Notes under the pieces: model-generated
Told to the model about the DNA's origin: nothing
What the model saw: only the letters and a program-made list of their open reading frames with translations
Databases searched by the model: none
Origin: Gnetum montanum
Taxonomy: Eukaryota; Streptophyta; Gnetopsida; Gnetales; Gnetaceae
Reading direction: 5' to 3'
Assembly (NCBI GenBank): GCA_015680685.1
Contig: MNCI01015910.1
Location: 275,711-339,710, forward strand
DNA: 64,000 nucleotides
In this document: in pieces, positions 1-10,781 of the stretch
Numbering within the stretch: the stretch's first letter is position 1
Layout: the number at the start of each line of letters is the position of its first letter
Program-made: the position numbers and the translations under genes

Positions 1-433
1 TTACTCTTCTAAAGTTGGGGCAGGTTCCAAGCTTGATACATCTTTTGTGAAATTAGGTTGACTCCGGAACCTGAGTCAAGAAGAGCTTGATGTGGTGCAT
101 TTCCGATGATCTATAAATGAATTAAGGGGTTCCCAGGGTCTGATAGTTTCCTGGGAAGGTGGCCCACCTTTATCCAATCAGTTACAGTATGTGTCAACAT
201 AACTGTTTGTGTACTTAGTTGTTGGACTGAAGGGTTCTCCGAAGCGTTAGTGGTTAGAGGCCTATACATGTGCCAAATCGCTTGTTGTTGCGAGAGTATG
301 TCTGGGCTCCTAGTTCTGAAAAAGGGTCTCTTCTTTGTATAGTTGTTAGAACTAGCACCCGGTTGGATATTTACATGCTGAATATTTACAGCTCTCGCGG
401 CGTTACGTTGCTGCGATTGGGTAGGTAATTCCC
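1..433 (-). pseudogene. E1 retropepsin (protease), N-terminal part
   Basis: The retroviral-type aspartic protease would mature Gag-Pol in the virus-like particle. The active-site triplet Asp-Ser-Gly is intact (codons at 77-69), in the context LLDSGSGVNLISQ, which is the usual Ty3/gypsy D-S/T-G with following hydrophobic strand. The preceding stretch contains QAL and matches the same region of N1 (15.4 kb). The flap and C-terminal strand lie outside the window, so functionality cannot be judged. It is called a pseudogene because the upstream gag is broken. Confidence 0.7.
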
Positions 434-2520
434 CCTACATTGTTGTAATAGGTTGTATGGGAACTACAGGTGGAAGAGGTGCAGGTGGAGTTAGAGGATG
501 GGATGAATGTGAGATACCCCCCGAAGGAGAAGGAGTCCTCCTGAAGTACTCCCGAACTTGGTAGTGACGTTGGGGAGTAGTGTGACCCATAGAGTCACCT
601 GGAGAAATTGCCTGCTGCACATAATAATCATAAGGATCGGGCTGCCGGTAAGGGTATTGATGTGTTGGCGGTGGCATCCCCCATGACTGTGGGTATTGCC
701 ACTGCTGATGTTGTTCAATAGGCTGTGGAGGTGTTCCACTTGGATAATATGTTAAGGGTTGGTGGAACTGCCTTGGGTTACCTTGTGGATAAGGTAACCT
801 TCGGGGTGTTTGCCGTTGATTAAGTCTTGGATTTAACGCATACACCTCAGACTCCTACAGATGTGAGATAATTGGGCAACATCCCTTAGGATGGTCATAG
901 TAGCAGACCTCACATCCACTATCATCGTCTGACTCAGAATTCACAGCCTCATTGGAGATAGGAATTTTCCCCTTACCCTTGTTATGTGCAGGGCTTAAGT
1001 TTCTCCGCTTGGTTTTGCCTTTGTCACTACTTTGTTCTACCTTAGACTCTTCTACGATTTTTAAGACTGTTTCTATTCTTGAGTCTAAGGAATCCCACAT
1101 TTGGTCCACCTTAGCTGATACCTCGGTTGTTAACTTTTGGATTGGTAAGGTTTTCCAATTCACCAACTCTTTGAGTGATGACTCATCCTCCTCATCACAG
1201 AATTTCACTCCCTTCCTACAAAGGGAGGGATCGCAGTTGTATTCTTCCGTACTTTCCCTCTTACGTAGTTCACCCTCTTCGCGTGCTACATGTTCCAACA
1301 AACTTTCAACTTCATGGGCTCTCAGTTGGGAAAGTCTCCCTTGGGCGTAAGTCCCAAGAGTTCTTCTCGTTTCATTCCTTAGCCCATCCACGATGTGGNA
1401 GTTCTAAGGACCGGTACCAACTCTCTACTTCTTTGGTGAGTGTCCTTGGGAACAACTTAAGCTTCTACCACTCATTATCTATATTTTGCAAGGCACAGGC
1501 ATCATGGAATTCCTGTAAATGATGTTGAGGATCAGCGTTATATCCTCCTTCAAAACGTGGGATATTATTTATGTCCAGAAGCTTGATCCTGCTATCTTTA
1601 AAGTGCCTTGTAGGGATCCTAACTGCCTCTGTGATGTCTAGCATGCTTCGGGTTACGAGTAGGGGTTCGTCATGATCATCCCTGTCATGACGTCTGTGAT
1701 GTCTTCGTGGTGGTTCCCTACTCTCCCTACGTCCTTGCCCTTGTCCTAATTCCCGACCTTCCTGTCGAGGTCTTTCATCTCCCTTACTTTTACCCTCTCC
1801 GTTGTGCTCACGATGGTTGTGCCCAAATGTGGAAGGAGAGTGTGAATGGTGAGATGAAGGAAAAGAGGAAGGGGATCCATCACCATGGCGATGTTTCTTA
1901 CCTTCTCTTCGGCTGCTTCGGCCCCGATCGTTGTGATGATCAAAGTGTCCATCCTTAGTGTGAGTGGTTGTTCCTGCTGTGAACAGTTGGTGTTCATGGG
2001 GATCAGAGCCCATAGCATGTACAATTGATCAAAGGCTCTGATGCCTAACCTCTTCACCATTGTGAGGAGGAGGAACATCATTTCCTAAGAAACCCGTCAT
2101 GAGGGGTTCCTCATCTCCTATTTCACTAAGGACATGGGGGACCTTGCCCTTCAACAAGGAGTGTTGGCTCTCTTGCCTTTCATCCCTCATATGTTGCAAA
2201 GCAGTGGGATGATAATCCCTTATATCATATTTTCCAGCAACGTATTCAATGAATAAGTCCTGCATGCCAATCTATGCTAAGGCATGGAAGAGCATGTTTG
2301 GAACAGATCGATCTGGTGGTAAAACTATGTTACCAAACAAATCTCTCCAGCGCAACTATTCATCCTGATGGAGGGTAAAAGTGTAGTTAGAAAAATACTC
2401 ATTGGGATGAGTATAAACTATCTTATACTGTTTAGGACTTGGCTGGTTTAGGTTATGTGTATGTTGCTAACTGTCTTTCGTGTTATTCCTAGGTGAGTTA
2501 ACCTTATGAGAAGAAGCCAT
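434..2520 (-). pseudogene. E1 gag (broken)
   Basis: The nucleocapsid/capsid gene begins at ATG 2520 (MASSHK), as in the related copies (MSSSHK). A stop follows within about 20 codons. The frame then resumes in pieces: 2265-2029, 2013-1465 (His/Arg/Ser-rich then the capsid segment IPRFEGGYNADPQHHLQEFH), 1391-855 and 845-435 (Pro/Gln/Tyr-rich tail). Relative to N1, roughly 230 bp of capsid sequence is missing at about 1391-1415, next to the ambiguous base 1399, so this is either a deletion or an assembly error. A zinc-knuckle-like C-X2-C-X3-H-X4-C lies at about 915-880 (CEVCYYDHPKGCC). Confidence 0.85.
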
Positions 2521-2642
2521 TTTATTGGTGTGCTATTCACCATTATATATGTTCGTATTTAACTAATTAACCCAAGGGTTCGTTAAGGCTCACAACGATG
2601 TGAAAGATTTCCTAATGTTCTAATTGGCGTACAAACACTTAG

Positions 2643-2660
2643 TCCCCGACAACGGTGCCA
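2643..2660 (-). other. E1 primer-binding site (tRNA-Asp type)
   Basis: The + strand reads TCCCCGACAACGGTGCCA, one base from the LTR edge. The 3' end of plant tRNA-Asp(GTC) is TCCCCGGCAACGGCGCCA, giving 16 of 18 matches; both differences are transitions. Use of tRNA-Asp is typical of Athila-type elements. Confidence 0.85.
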
Positions 2661-3084
2661 ATGATGAGTGGTGAGGTACCCCTACACTCAACCATACGAA
2701 ATGAGTGTAGGACGCACGATCCAGTCGAACTCTGCAGACTAAATGCCTAAACGCCGCAAGGAACACTTGTGGTTAATTAATCGTTGTCTTCCCAGACTTA
2801 CTTGTTGTTGTCACGATGTATGGTTAAGTAAGTCCAAGGTATATGATTTTTTTGGTCTTTTTAGATTTATCTCCTATGCTAAAGAGTGAAGGGTTGAGAG
2901 ACTAAAACTAACTCTAACTACAGCACTAAGTCCTAGCATCAGCATCGGTTCCCACTTACTGTACACACCCTGAACTGTGCAACTGTGGCTACCAAATGCT
3001 AATCGTTACTGGGATTACCACACATAACGCACGTGCTCGAAGTGGTCGTACTGAGGCACCTAACTAGCCTAAGTGTGACGAGCA

Positions 3085-3255
3085 GCAGATTCCTTGACTA
3101 GCCGTACACATCCGTAGATGCTTGTAATCAAGTCGTACTCGTCCCACGTTCTAAGAGATAAGGGTGAGAGAATCTAATCGCAATGAGTAGCTGATTCCTT
3201 GGTTAGCCGTACACATTCGTCAATGCTCGTAACCAAGTCGTACTCATGTCACGTT
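3085..3255. repeat. Tandem duplication inside E1 LTR
   Basis: Two copies with a 104-bp period, the first from 3085 and the second from 3189, share GATTCCTTG, AGCCGTACACAT and AAGTCGTACTC. The other LTRs in the window have only one equivalent of this segment. Confidence 0.8.
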
Positions 3256-3494
3256 ACTAGGAAAGCAATAAATAACATTAAATAAACCTATCCATGTACT
3301 ACAAGGTTTATCCACAAAGCTCGTCTTTATTGCCGTACACAACTTGCGTTCAGGTACAAAGCTGCTCGAATAAAGAACCGTTCACTTGGGGGACTCCTAC
3401 TGCGGGCACATGGAAAATATTCTATCTCTGGGATGATCAATCCGCTAGAGCATCGCTACTTCTAGCCTAGGATGTGAAATGAGGGGAGTGTTGT

Positions 3495-3638
3495 CTCTTA
3501 TTTATAGATTTAATGGCGGATTGCGATATCGCGTACGCGATATCGCAGGGGACGACGCGATATCGCAGGGGATGCGATATCACGGCGGCCACGATATCGC
3601 GTATGCAATATCGTGGCTTGTGCATATCGCGTCTCATC
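3495..3638 (-). promoter_or_regulatory. E1 LTR promoter: TATA box plus GCGATATCGC palindrome cluster
   Basis: A TATA box (3507-3495, - strand) lies directly downstream of six GATATC-type boxes at about 3523, 3537, 3557, 3574, 3591 and 3605. The first two are perfect GCGATATCGC boxes separated by GTAC. With one flanking base on each side they form a perfect 26-bp palindrome (3522-3547). This is the U3 region immediately after the polypurine tract position. That they bind a factor is inference. Confidence 0.7.
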
Positions 3639-4192
3639 CCGAAGAATATTATAATGATTTTTAAACTTTTGTAAAAGAAAACCTTAGCATTTGTGAAATT
3701 AAAGATATTACCAAGGGTTTGGAGATGTCCCCTCTTGAAGCCTTAAAAAACACATTTGAAAATGGAGCTAAAGGTTTACTCTTTTGCAAAAATAAAACAT
3801 TTCATTGAAGAGAAGCATTCTTTATAAATTGTTGAGATAATAAAGGATGATGTTAGTGAAGATCAAATCTATTTTAAAATGTAAGATATATCAATTTTTT
3901 GGTTTCTAGAAAAAGAATCTAATTGTTAAAGTGGCAATCCTTTTAAATTAAAGATGATTTGTCGATGGCATGCTCTAAAAACCTTGATCATTCAAAGGCA
4001 ATTATAAATTCATATGGTTGTGAGAGCTTTTTTTTATTTTAAATACTTAGAAAAGTAATTTACCATGGGGCAAGTGTCTAAATAGATTTTTTTCAAACCA
4101 CTCTAAAAACTTCTTTATCTTTTTTTCAAATAAAAAATAAACTAAACTAAAAAAGAATCTTATAAAGATTATTGAAGACAATATTTGTAAGT
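3639..4192. other. Interval between E1 and O1; no recognised gene
   Basis: AT-rich sequence that was the left flank of the O1 insertion site. One + strand frame (3675-3809) reads sensibly for about 43 codons, including ITKGLEMSPLEALKNTF, then hits stops. I do not recognise it. It may be a remnant of an older element. Confidence 0.4.
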
Positions 4193-4197
4193 ACAAG

Positions 4198-5013
4198 GGA
4201 TGAGCGGCAAGGTACCCCTATGCCCAATCATATAAATCACAAAGGTGTTACACGCGATCTAGTCAAATTCCATGGACCTATGGTTATCTAATGCACTAGC
4301 TTTTCTAGGAAGTGAAATGGGTGTTGAGAACGTTTGTTGTCTTCCCAATTACATTTGTGAGGTTCAAGGGTATGGTTTAAGTGTAATTGAGGTATATGAT
4401 TTTTCTTACTTTATATTTTATGGATTTGGTCACCTATAACAAGAGTGAAGAGTAGAGTAATTTAAAATCTAATTTGTTATTGTTATCTTGCCTAACACAA
4501 GTAATTGTCCCACTTTACTAGATGCATCCTGAACACATATAGCACTACTAGGCTACCAAACGTTAAGCATTGTTGGGTTACCAAGTACTATATGAATGCT
4601 CAAAGTGGTTGTGCTCGTGTTCATTAACTGCTGGAAATAAATTGCTTAATTCAAATGCATTAAAATAAAGAGCATGAAAGTAAAATGCAATAAAGAAAAT
4701 ATTAAGCTATTCTAAGTGCTGCAAGGATTGTCAAAAGAGCTTGTTTTATTCCCATCACACTACTATGCTTAGGTACATCAGTGCTCAAACAAAAAACTGT
4801 ACACACTTAGACTCCTACAAGCACTCAAAAAATATTCTAACTTTAAGGAAAATAAATAGCAAGAGCTTCACTACTTTGATTAAGAAAGACCAAAAATTGA
4901 CTTGAAAATTGGAGCCTATACACGGTATTTATAACCTTGGGGTATATTCCCCGATGTCGCGTACGTGACGTTGCCTACCCGACGTCGGAGCAGGCGTAAA
5001 ACATGTTTCATCA
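4198..5013 (-). repeat. O1 3' LTR
   Basis: It starts GGATGAGCGG (for TGATGAGTGG) and ends TTTCATCA. It has a TATA box GGTTATAAATACC (4936-4924, - strand). Upstream of that in U3 are the boxes GATGTCGC, GTACGTGACGT and CGACGTCG (4952-4990). It aligns along its length with 19993-20799. Confidence 0.9.
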
Positions 5014-6204
5014 TACCCCCACAACTAAACAAAAACTCGTCCTCAAGTGAAGAAGAGGAGGAATAAGTTTTTTACAACATACAATATTGGGTAGGTATGG
5101 GATTATTGACTGACATTACAAATTGAATAAGATGAAACAGACAGACTTTGAGTGCTTAAGTGTACAAAATTACAATTTTTACAACATTGGATGTTCATGA
5201 TAAGAGAAGTGAACACCTTGGAGAACATTGACATCCAACACCTTTTGGCAGCAAAAGAATGAGAGAGAGAGAGAGAGAGATCCAATGATCACGAATGGTC
5301 CTCATTGTGTGGTCTTGCTGCATTAACCTTGGTAAAGATAGTCCCACTTCCAATCCATGCTTCCCACTACAATCACGACAAAATCATGAATTAGTATGCA
5401 ATGTGTAACACATAGTGGTTAAATGCCTTGTCTTGTCAATGGTTACACTTGGCTAAGTTGTGATTGTGGTTGATTGGTTCCTTAAGTAGTGTTAGCAAGA
5501 AGGCTAACAAATAGGGTAAAATAGACAAGCAGTCCATTAAATCGGAAAATGTTTAACACAAAGAAATATTTGAAGAGGGTATACGAATTCACAATAATGA
5601 AAAGAAGAATTTATTGAAAACTATTGTGAAGATGTGTACAATTGGATGTCATTGATGAGGTAAACAAAAGAGAATTTGATTGTAAGAGTGTCTAAAGATA
5701 AAGAACTTAACTAACCCAACCAAAAGATATGCAAGTGGGTCCTCCCCAAAGCAGGCATAGGCCTTTTATGCCCTTGCATAACTTCAAACCAAAGAGTCCA
5801 TAGGCTCCATGGATGATTAATGATTGCAGAAGGTTAAGTACAAAAACCCAAAAGAAACTAACTAAAAATTCTGACACATCAAACCAAAACATGAAACTAG
5901 CAATGAGGTGAGACATGGAAAGCATATATGGATGAGAGAGAGAGTGGAATGGAGTTTCTAATTATAATCACATGAAGTCCTTTATGGATTTTGTGGTTAA
6001 ATAACTTGATAAAATACATCCTTAGTCCAGACCAAAACCAACCATGTTTAGTGACTTTGCATCAATATTCTAAGACTAATCCATCACTTGAGATACAAGA
6101 GTGCTCCCACAGAACAACCACCATTCCTTATTAGAGAAGAAGTAAGAAGTGAGAAAGGGCCTTAGTTAGAGGAGACTAGTCCCATAATCAATGCTTATAG
6201 CCCG

Positions 6205-6475
6205 TTTATTCTATCTAAGGGGTGTGCTTTGAATTCCTTTTTTTGAAATGTGAACCACAACATGCAAAGACACATGCATTTATTTTATCCAAGGGATGTG
6301 CTTTGAATCCTCATCTTTTCTCTTTCTTCTTTTTTTTTATTTTTTCTTAATGAGAACCACATTATGTGAGGACGTATGCATTTATTTTGTCCAAGGGGTG
6401 TGCTTTGAATTCTCATCGTCTTCTCTTTCTTTCTTTTTTTTATGAGAACCACACCATGTAAGGACTTATTCAACT
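6205..6475. repeat. Three tandem copies of a ~90-bp module in O1 3' region
   Basis: Each copy has AAGGGGTGTGCTTTGAAT (or a one-base variant), a pyrimidine stretch, and TGAGAACCACACCATG or a close variant. Copies begin near 6218, 6290 and 6392. N1 has a single copy (14025-14105), so the module was multiplied in O1 or lost in N1. Confidence 0.7.
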
Positions 6476-6894
6476 TTCTTTTATTGAATGACATAGAATG
6501 GTAAGAAATTCATGAAAACACACATGCACCCAGGTAAACAAAAAGCACAAAGAATACCGAATCCCCTTGAAGTCACACCCTGTTCAAACCTTTGAAACCT
6601 TCCCAATTCTAGAAACTACCAAAGTCACAAATTTATTAAAGTTTTATTAATGAAAAAGGGACTTCATGTTTCAAAAACAAGGAAAACCATAGAGTTTGTG
6701 GATGGGTGGATGTTGTGGACTCATTGCTTATTACATGAAAAGAAATCATGTCCTAATTATTTGTAATGAAATTCAAAGCCCGAAACCAGACACCAACAAT
6801 CAAATAAAAATAATACATATCATCATCAAGTAACGCATTACCAATGTACGTAGCACTTATTAACAAAAAGTTAGAAAATCATACCAAATAAAAG

Positions 6895-7055
6895 AAATAT
6901 AAAAGAAAGTGTAAAATGTTCAAGAAATATCAAATGTACTAATGATAGTGTAAAACAAAAATTAGAAAAGATTAATAACATTAAAAAAAGAAGTAAAATA
7001 AAGAATATGTAAAACAAAAAGTTATAAAACAAAAAATGTGTAAAACAAAAATTTG
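6895..7055. repeat. Degenerate TGTAAAACAAAAA array in O1
   Basis: Repeated units of about 13-17 bp with the core GTAAAACAAAAA at irregular spacing. The counterpart in N1 is 14565-14665. It lies just beyond the integrase end in the untranslated region. No coding meaning. Confidence 0.65.
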
Positions 7056-7259
7056 AAAAATTGGGGAGTCACTTGTAAGGTTAGCAAGAGTGGCCATCTC
7101 CCCCATGACAAAGTTGAAAGGAGGAGATTCGAAATATGGATCACATATGATGAGGTGCTTGTTGTGTTAGTTGGTGTATGCTCATGGAAAGGTTTAATTT
7201 ATTGGATGTTGACTAGCTGTTTCTTGTTTGGACTCTCAAGTCTATAGATCATCACAACC

Positions 7260-8330
7260 CTAGAAGGAAAAGTCTCATAAATGATATAAGGTCCTTTCCA
7301 CAATGTTTAACACTTAGTTCATTGAGGTATGTGTGTGGGGTTCTAGTAAAGAACCTTGTCTCTTAGTTGAAATTTAATTTTTCTAATTTTTAGGCCATGA
7401 TGCGTTTTGTTATAGGCCTTGTGCAACTTGTTAGATGATAGGGCTACTAATTGATTTTCGTCAAGTAGGTTGAGATTTATCAGTCATTCTTTCTGGGCTA
7501 GACTTAAGTTAAGGTTAAGGTCACAAGCTATTGAAAGTGTATGAAGTTCAAATTGAATAAGAAGTGTTGGTAGTTTACCATACACAAGCTTGTAGGGAGA
7601 GTAGCCTATAGGGAGTTTCCAAGTTGAGCGGTATGTCCAAAGGGCATCATTCACTTTTGTGCTCTAGTCCTTCCTATACTTGCTAATAGTTGTTGTTAGT
7701 ATTCTTGTGATTTTTCTATTGGTAACCTCAGCTTGACTATTAGCTTAGGGATGGTAGGTTGTTGTGAGTTTATGTTCAACCCCTAAGCATTGCATGAGCT
7801 TTCAAAAAGTAGTGCCTATAAAATGAGTTTCATTATTAGAAATTAATGCACATGGCATACCAAACCTGTTTACAACATTTTTTTTGTACAAACTAAGTAG
7901 TGGTAGAGGACGAATAGTTGATGACAGTTGCTGCTTTTGCCCATTTCATACAATAGTCAACAACAACTATGATGTACGCCTTTTCATTTAACATGGGCAT
8001 GATGGGATCCATGAAGTCAATACCCCAAAGGTCAAATGGTTTCTAGTGGTTGAATCCATTGTTGAGGTCCCTCCATTCAAGCAGTCATTCACCATCTCAT
8101 TGACATCATTCACAAGAGTGGACATAATGGTGAGCATCCCTAAAGAGTGCTGGCTAGTAGTACCCTACCATTAGGATTTTAATGGTCGTGTGTCTCCTAA
8201 CATAGTGTCCTCCATAAGGACCTTCATGAGCATCTTAGAGAACACGTAACTGATCAAAATCAGGGACACACCATTGAACCAAGCCATCGATGCACACCTT
8301 GTAGAGGTGTCCATTGCTCTTCATAAAGTG
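7260..8330 (-). pseudogene. O1 integrase (broken)
   Basis: Inserts element DNA into the host genome. In - strand frames interrupted by stops one can read the core WGIDFMDP (first catalytic Asp, about 8010), then VNRFGMPCALISNNETHF (about 7870-7820), where the second catalytic Asp of the usual SDN is replaced by Asn. NSQAEVTNRKIT (about 7730) carries the catalytic Glu. Part of the C-terminal domain is recognisable to about 7300. Loss of the second Asp would abolish activity even without the stops. Confidence 0.8.
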
Positions 8331-8360
8331 CTTTACCTAGTGAAGAAACGGCTATTTCTT

Positions 8361-9900
8361 CTAGTGGTCCAACCCTTGTGGCATCTCCTGAGTGAGAAGA
8401 TAGGTGAGAATGTTATCATACCATTTTGGCCCCCCCGGCATTTGTTCAGTTATAGCCCTAACAAAGAGGAGTTCATTAGGAAACATGTCTAAGAGTGGGC
8501 TTTCTTCCTCTTTGTTGTTCCATCGCAACTGAGATAAGTGATCGATGACCACATTCTCTGTGCCCTTTCGATCTACCATCATAAGATTGAATTCCTGCAA
8601 GATCACTAGCCACCGTATGACACAAGGGCTCACTGCTAGCTTGTTCATTAGGAAATAGATGGCGCTATGGTCTGTGTGCACAAACACATTGTATCCAAGC
8701 ACATAATACCTAAACTTCTCTAGAGCAAACACCACTACCATCAATTCTTCCTCTGTGGTGGTGTAGTTCAATTGTGCATCCACAATGCTTCAACTAGTGC
8801 AGTGGATGTAGTATGGTTGTTTCTTGTCATATAAGTGCATTAGCACAGCTCCAAAGGCATAATTTGATGCATTTGTCATGATATGAAATGGTTTGAACCA
8901 ATCAGGCACTAGTAGGATTGGAGTTTCTACAAGCTTCTCTTTTAGTTGCTAGAATTATTTTTCACATTCTATAGTCCAAACAAAAGAAGCATCTTTCTTT
9001 GTTAGCTCGACCAATAGTTTTGTGATCTTAGAGAAGTTCTCTATGAATTTCCAGTAGTAGCTAGTATGTCTAAGGAATGACCAAACATCTTTAACTATTT
9101 CTGGCTGGCGAGTTATTCCTTGGATGATTCTTATTTTTTCAAGATCCATCTCAATTCCTGCTTGTGAGATTTTATGCCCCAATACATTGCCTTCCTAAAC
9201 CATGAGGTGACTCTTCTGCTAATTGAGCCATAAGTTAGTTTTAACACACTATTTCAACACTTGCTCAAGGTAGTCCAAGGCTTGCTCAAATGTAGCTCCA
9301 TATGTGGAGAAGTCATCCATGAAGACTTCTACACCACTATTAATCTGTTGTTGAAAAATGCTTAGGACTAGGCATTGGGATGTGGTAGGAGCATTGCATA
9401 GACCAAACAACATCTTGCAATATGCAAAAGTCCCCTAAGGACTTTTGAACATTGTCTTTGCTTAGTCTTTTGATGTAATTTGAATTTGGTTATAGCCACT
9501 ATAACCATCTAGAAAATTGTAGTAGTAATGCCTAGTATTGTGTCGAGCACCTGGTTAACAAATGCCAACAAAAAGTGATCCTTGAATGTTGCCATATTCA
9601 GCATCTTGAAATCAATGAAGACCCACCACTTGCCACCTTTCTTTGGCACAATTACAAGTGGGCTAACCCACTCACTATCTGCAATGGGATAGATGAACCT
9701 CACCTTGAGGAGTTGCTCGATTTCCTTCTTAATGATTTGCTTCAATTTGGGGTTGAATTGCCTTTGTGGCTGTTGTTTTGGCTTCATGGCCAGGTCAGTG
9801 TAGATGCAATGTTGGCATATCCTAGGATCAATCCCTGTGAGTTCAAGATATGACCAAGAAAAAGCTACTGGCCATCTTTCAACTACTTTCAATAGCATCT
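8361..9900 (-). pseudogene. O1 reverse transcriptase and RNase H (broken)
   Basis: Copies element RNA into DNA. The RT fingers read WVSPLVIVPKKGGKWW...FIDFKMLNMATFKDHF (about 9760-9580). The catalytic box VFMDDFSTYG is at about 9325-9300 and GHKISQAGIEMD at about 9180-9145. RNase H reads NYTTTEEELMVVVFALEKFR and VHTDHSAIYFL (about 8770-8650), followed by VDRKGTENVVIDHLSQL. The RT catalytic Asp pair is intact, but the frame is broken into at least three ORFs by stops and frameshifts. Motifs are Athila-type. Confidence 0.88.
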
Positions 9901-10024
9901 TTTTCTATTTTGGAGCAAGTTTTGCATTGATTATAATCGGCTTCCCATTTTTTAAAAATACATATTTTATTCTAGTCAGTAATTTTTTTAGCTCAAGGGG
10001 CTCTTGTTTGAATTTTTTAGGAAT

Positions 10025-10780
10025 TTACAACTCTCCATAGTGAGTATCATCATTTATGTCATCAGAGAGTTGGTGATGAACTTGCTCTAGTTTATCCATG
10101 CTTGTGACATACACACATGTTAGGCTCTTAGTTGGTTCCATGCAAAGTGTGCTGCTTTCCAAATTAGCAGTTAGCCACTGGATGCACTTTTTTTTGTGGC
10201 TACTATGTACAGACACCTTTGAATTTCTACTTCTGACACACATTGCTTGCATGCAGAGATAGATGCTTGCTTTGCAACCCATAGTTTCTACACATAATTG
10301 CATCCTGTATCGTTGTACGTGATACATGGGATTCTCTTTTTCTTGATCTTTTCAAATGCATTTTCTTTAGATATCTCTAGGGAAAGATATTTGATACCCA
10401 TTCTTGCATTGATGGTGCTCAGCCATGCTCTTCTAATTATGATTGGAAAACCCCCTTTGCAGTTCTCCACCTTGATTACTAGAAAATCGGTAGGATAAAA
10501 CCACCCACAAAAAGTGGTCACAATGTCTTCTACCAATCCCAATGGAACAGTGATGGACTAGTATGCCAATTCTAATCATATGTTGCTCTTCTTAAGAGGA
10601 GGCAGGTTCCAAGTAGTGTACATCTCATGAGAAATTAAATTAACACCAGAACTTGAATTGAGAAGAGCCTTGCATGGTTCATTCCCAACAATTTACAAGT
10701 AAATTAAAGGACTTCCATGATTGGCTAACTTCCTGGGAAGGTTTCCTGCACTGATCCAATCAGATATAGTGTGAGTAAGC
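10025..10780 (-). pseudogene. O1 protease (active site lost)
   Basis: Aspartic protease region between gag and RT. The active-site triplet is Asn-Ser-Ser (codons at 10659-10651) where the relatives N1 and E1 have Asp-Ser-Gly. The changes are G-to-A type on the coding strand. Downstream the strand FPIIIRRAWLSTINARMGIKYLSLEIS (about 10455-10375) is the usual protease C-terminal hairpin. The product could not cleave. Confidence 0.8.
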
Positions 10781-10781
10781 A

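Larger units (their letters stand above)
1..3638 (-). mobile_element. E1: Athila-like Ty3/gypsy element, 5' part (leaves window at protease)
   Basis: Read on the - strand the order is LTR (3638-2662), tRNA-Asp-type primer site (2660-2643), gag (2520-434) and the beginning of protease (433-1). Gag, protease and LTR sequences closely resemble those of N1 at 12.2-18.7 kb, so the two belong to one family. The coding frames are broken by stops, frameshifts and a gag deletion near the ambiguous base 1399. Whether this copy ever had RT and integrase cannot be seen because the window ends first. Confidence 0.9.
2662..3638 (-). repeat. E1 5' LTR
   Basis: The repeat starts TGATGAGTGG next to the primer site and ends near TCTCATC, matching the TGATG...CATCA termini of the other LTRs. 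In element orientation it has palindrome boxes (3638-3522), then a TATA box (CTATAAATAAGAG, 3507-3495), then R/U5. It is about 120-160 bp longer than its relatives, mostly because of an internal 104-bp tandem duplication. Confidence 0.85.
5014..7250 (-). other. O1 3' untranslated region between integrase and LTR
   Basis: About 2.2 kb with stops in all frames. Athila elements often have an env-like frame here; I see none. It contains a GA microsatellite (5257-5280), a roughly 90-bp module in three copies (6205-6475) and a TGTAAAACAAAAA array (6895-7055). The same region, shorter, is present in N1 (13088-14760) and in E6 on the other strand (42.9-44.3 kb), so it is a conserved part of the family. 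Confidence 0.75.

Noticed and set aside
3523-3638. CRISPR-like or origin-like reading of the palindrome array
   Set aside because: Plant DNA, irregular spacing, and position in an LTR promoter; no spacers.
6285-6494. Frame with repeated MRIQST segments (- strand)
   Set aside because: Product of the tandem ~90-bp module in the O1 untranslated region.
5014-7250. env-like gene after O1 integrase
   Set aside because: Expected for some Athila elements, but all frames are broken and no membrane segment or signal peptide is visible.
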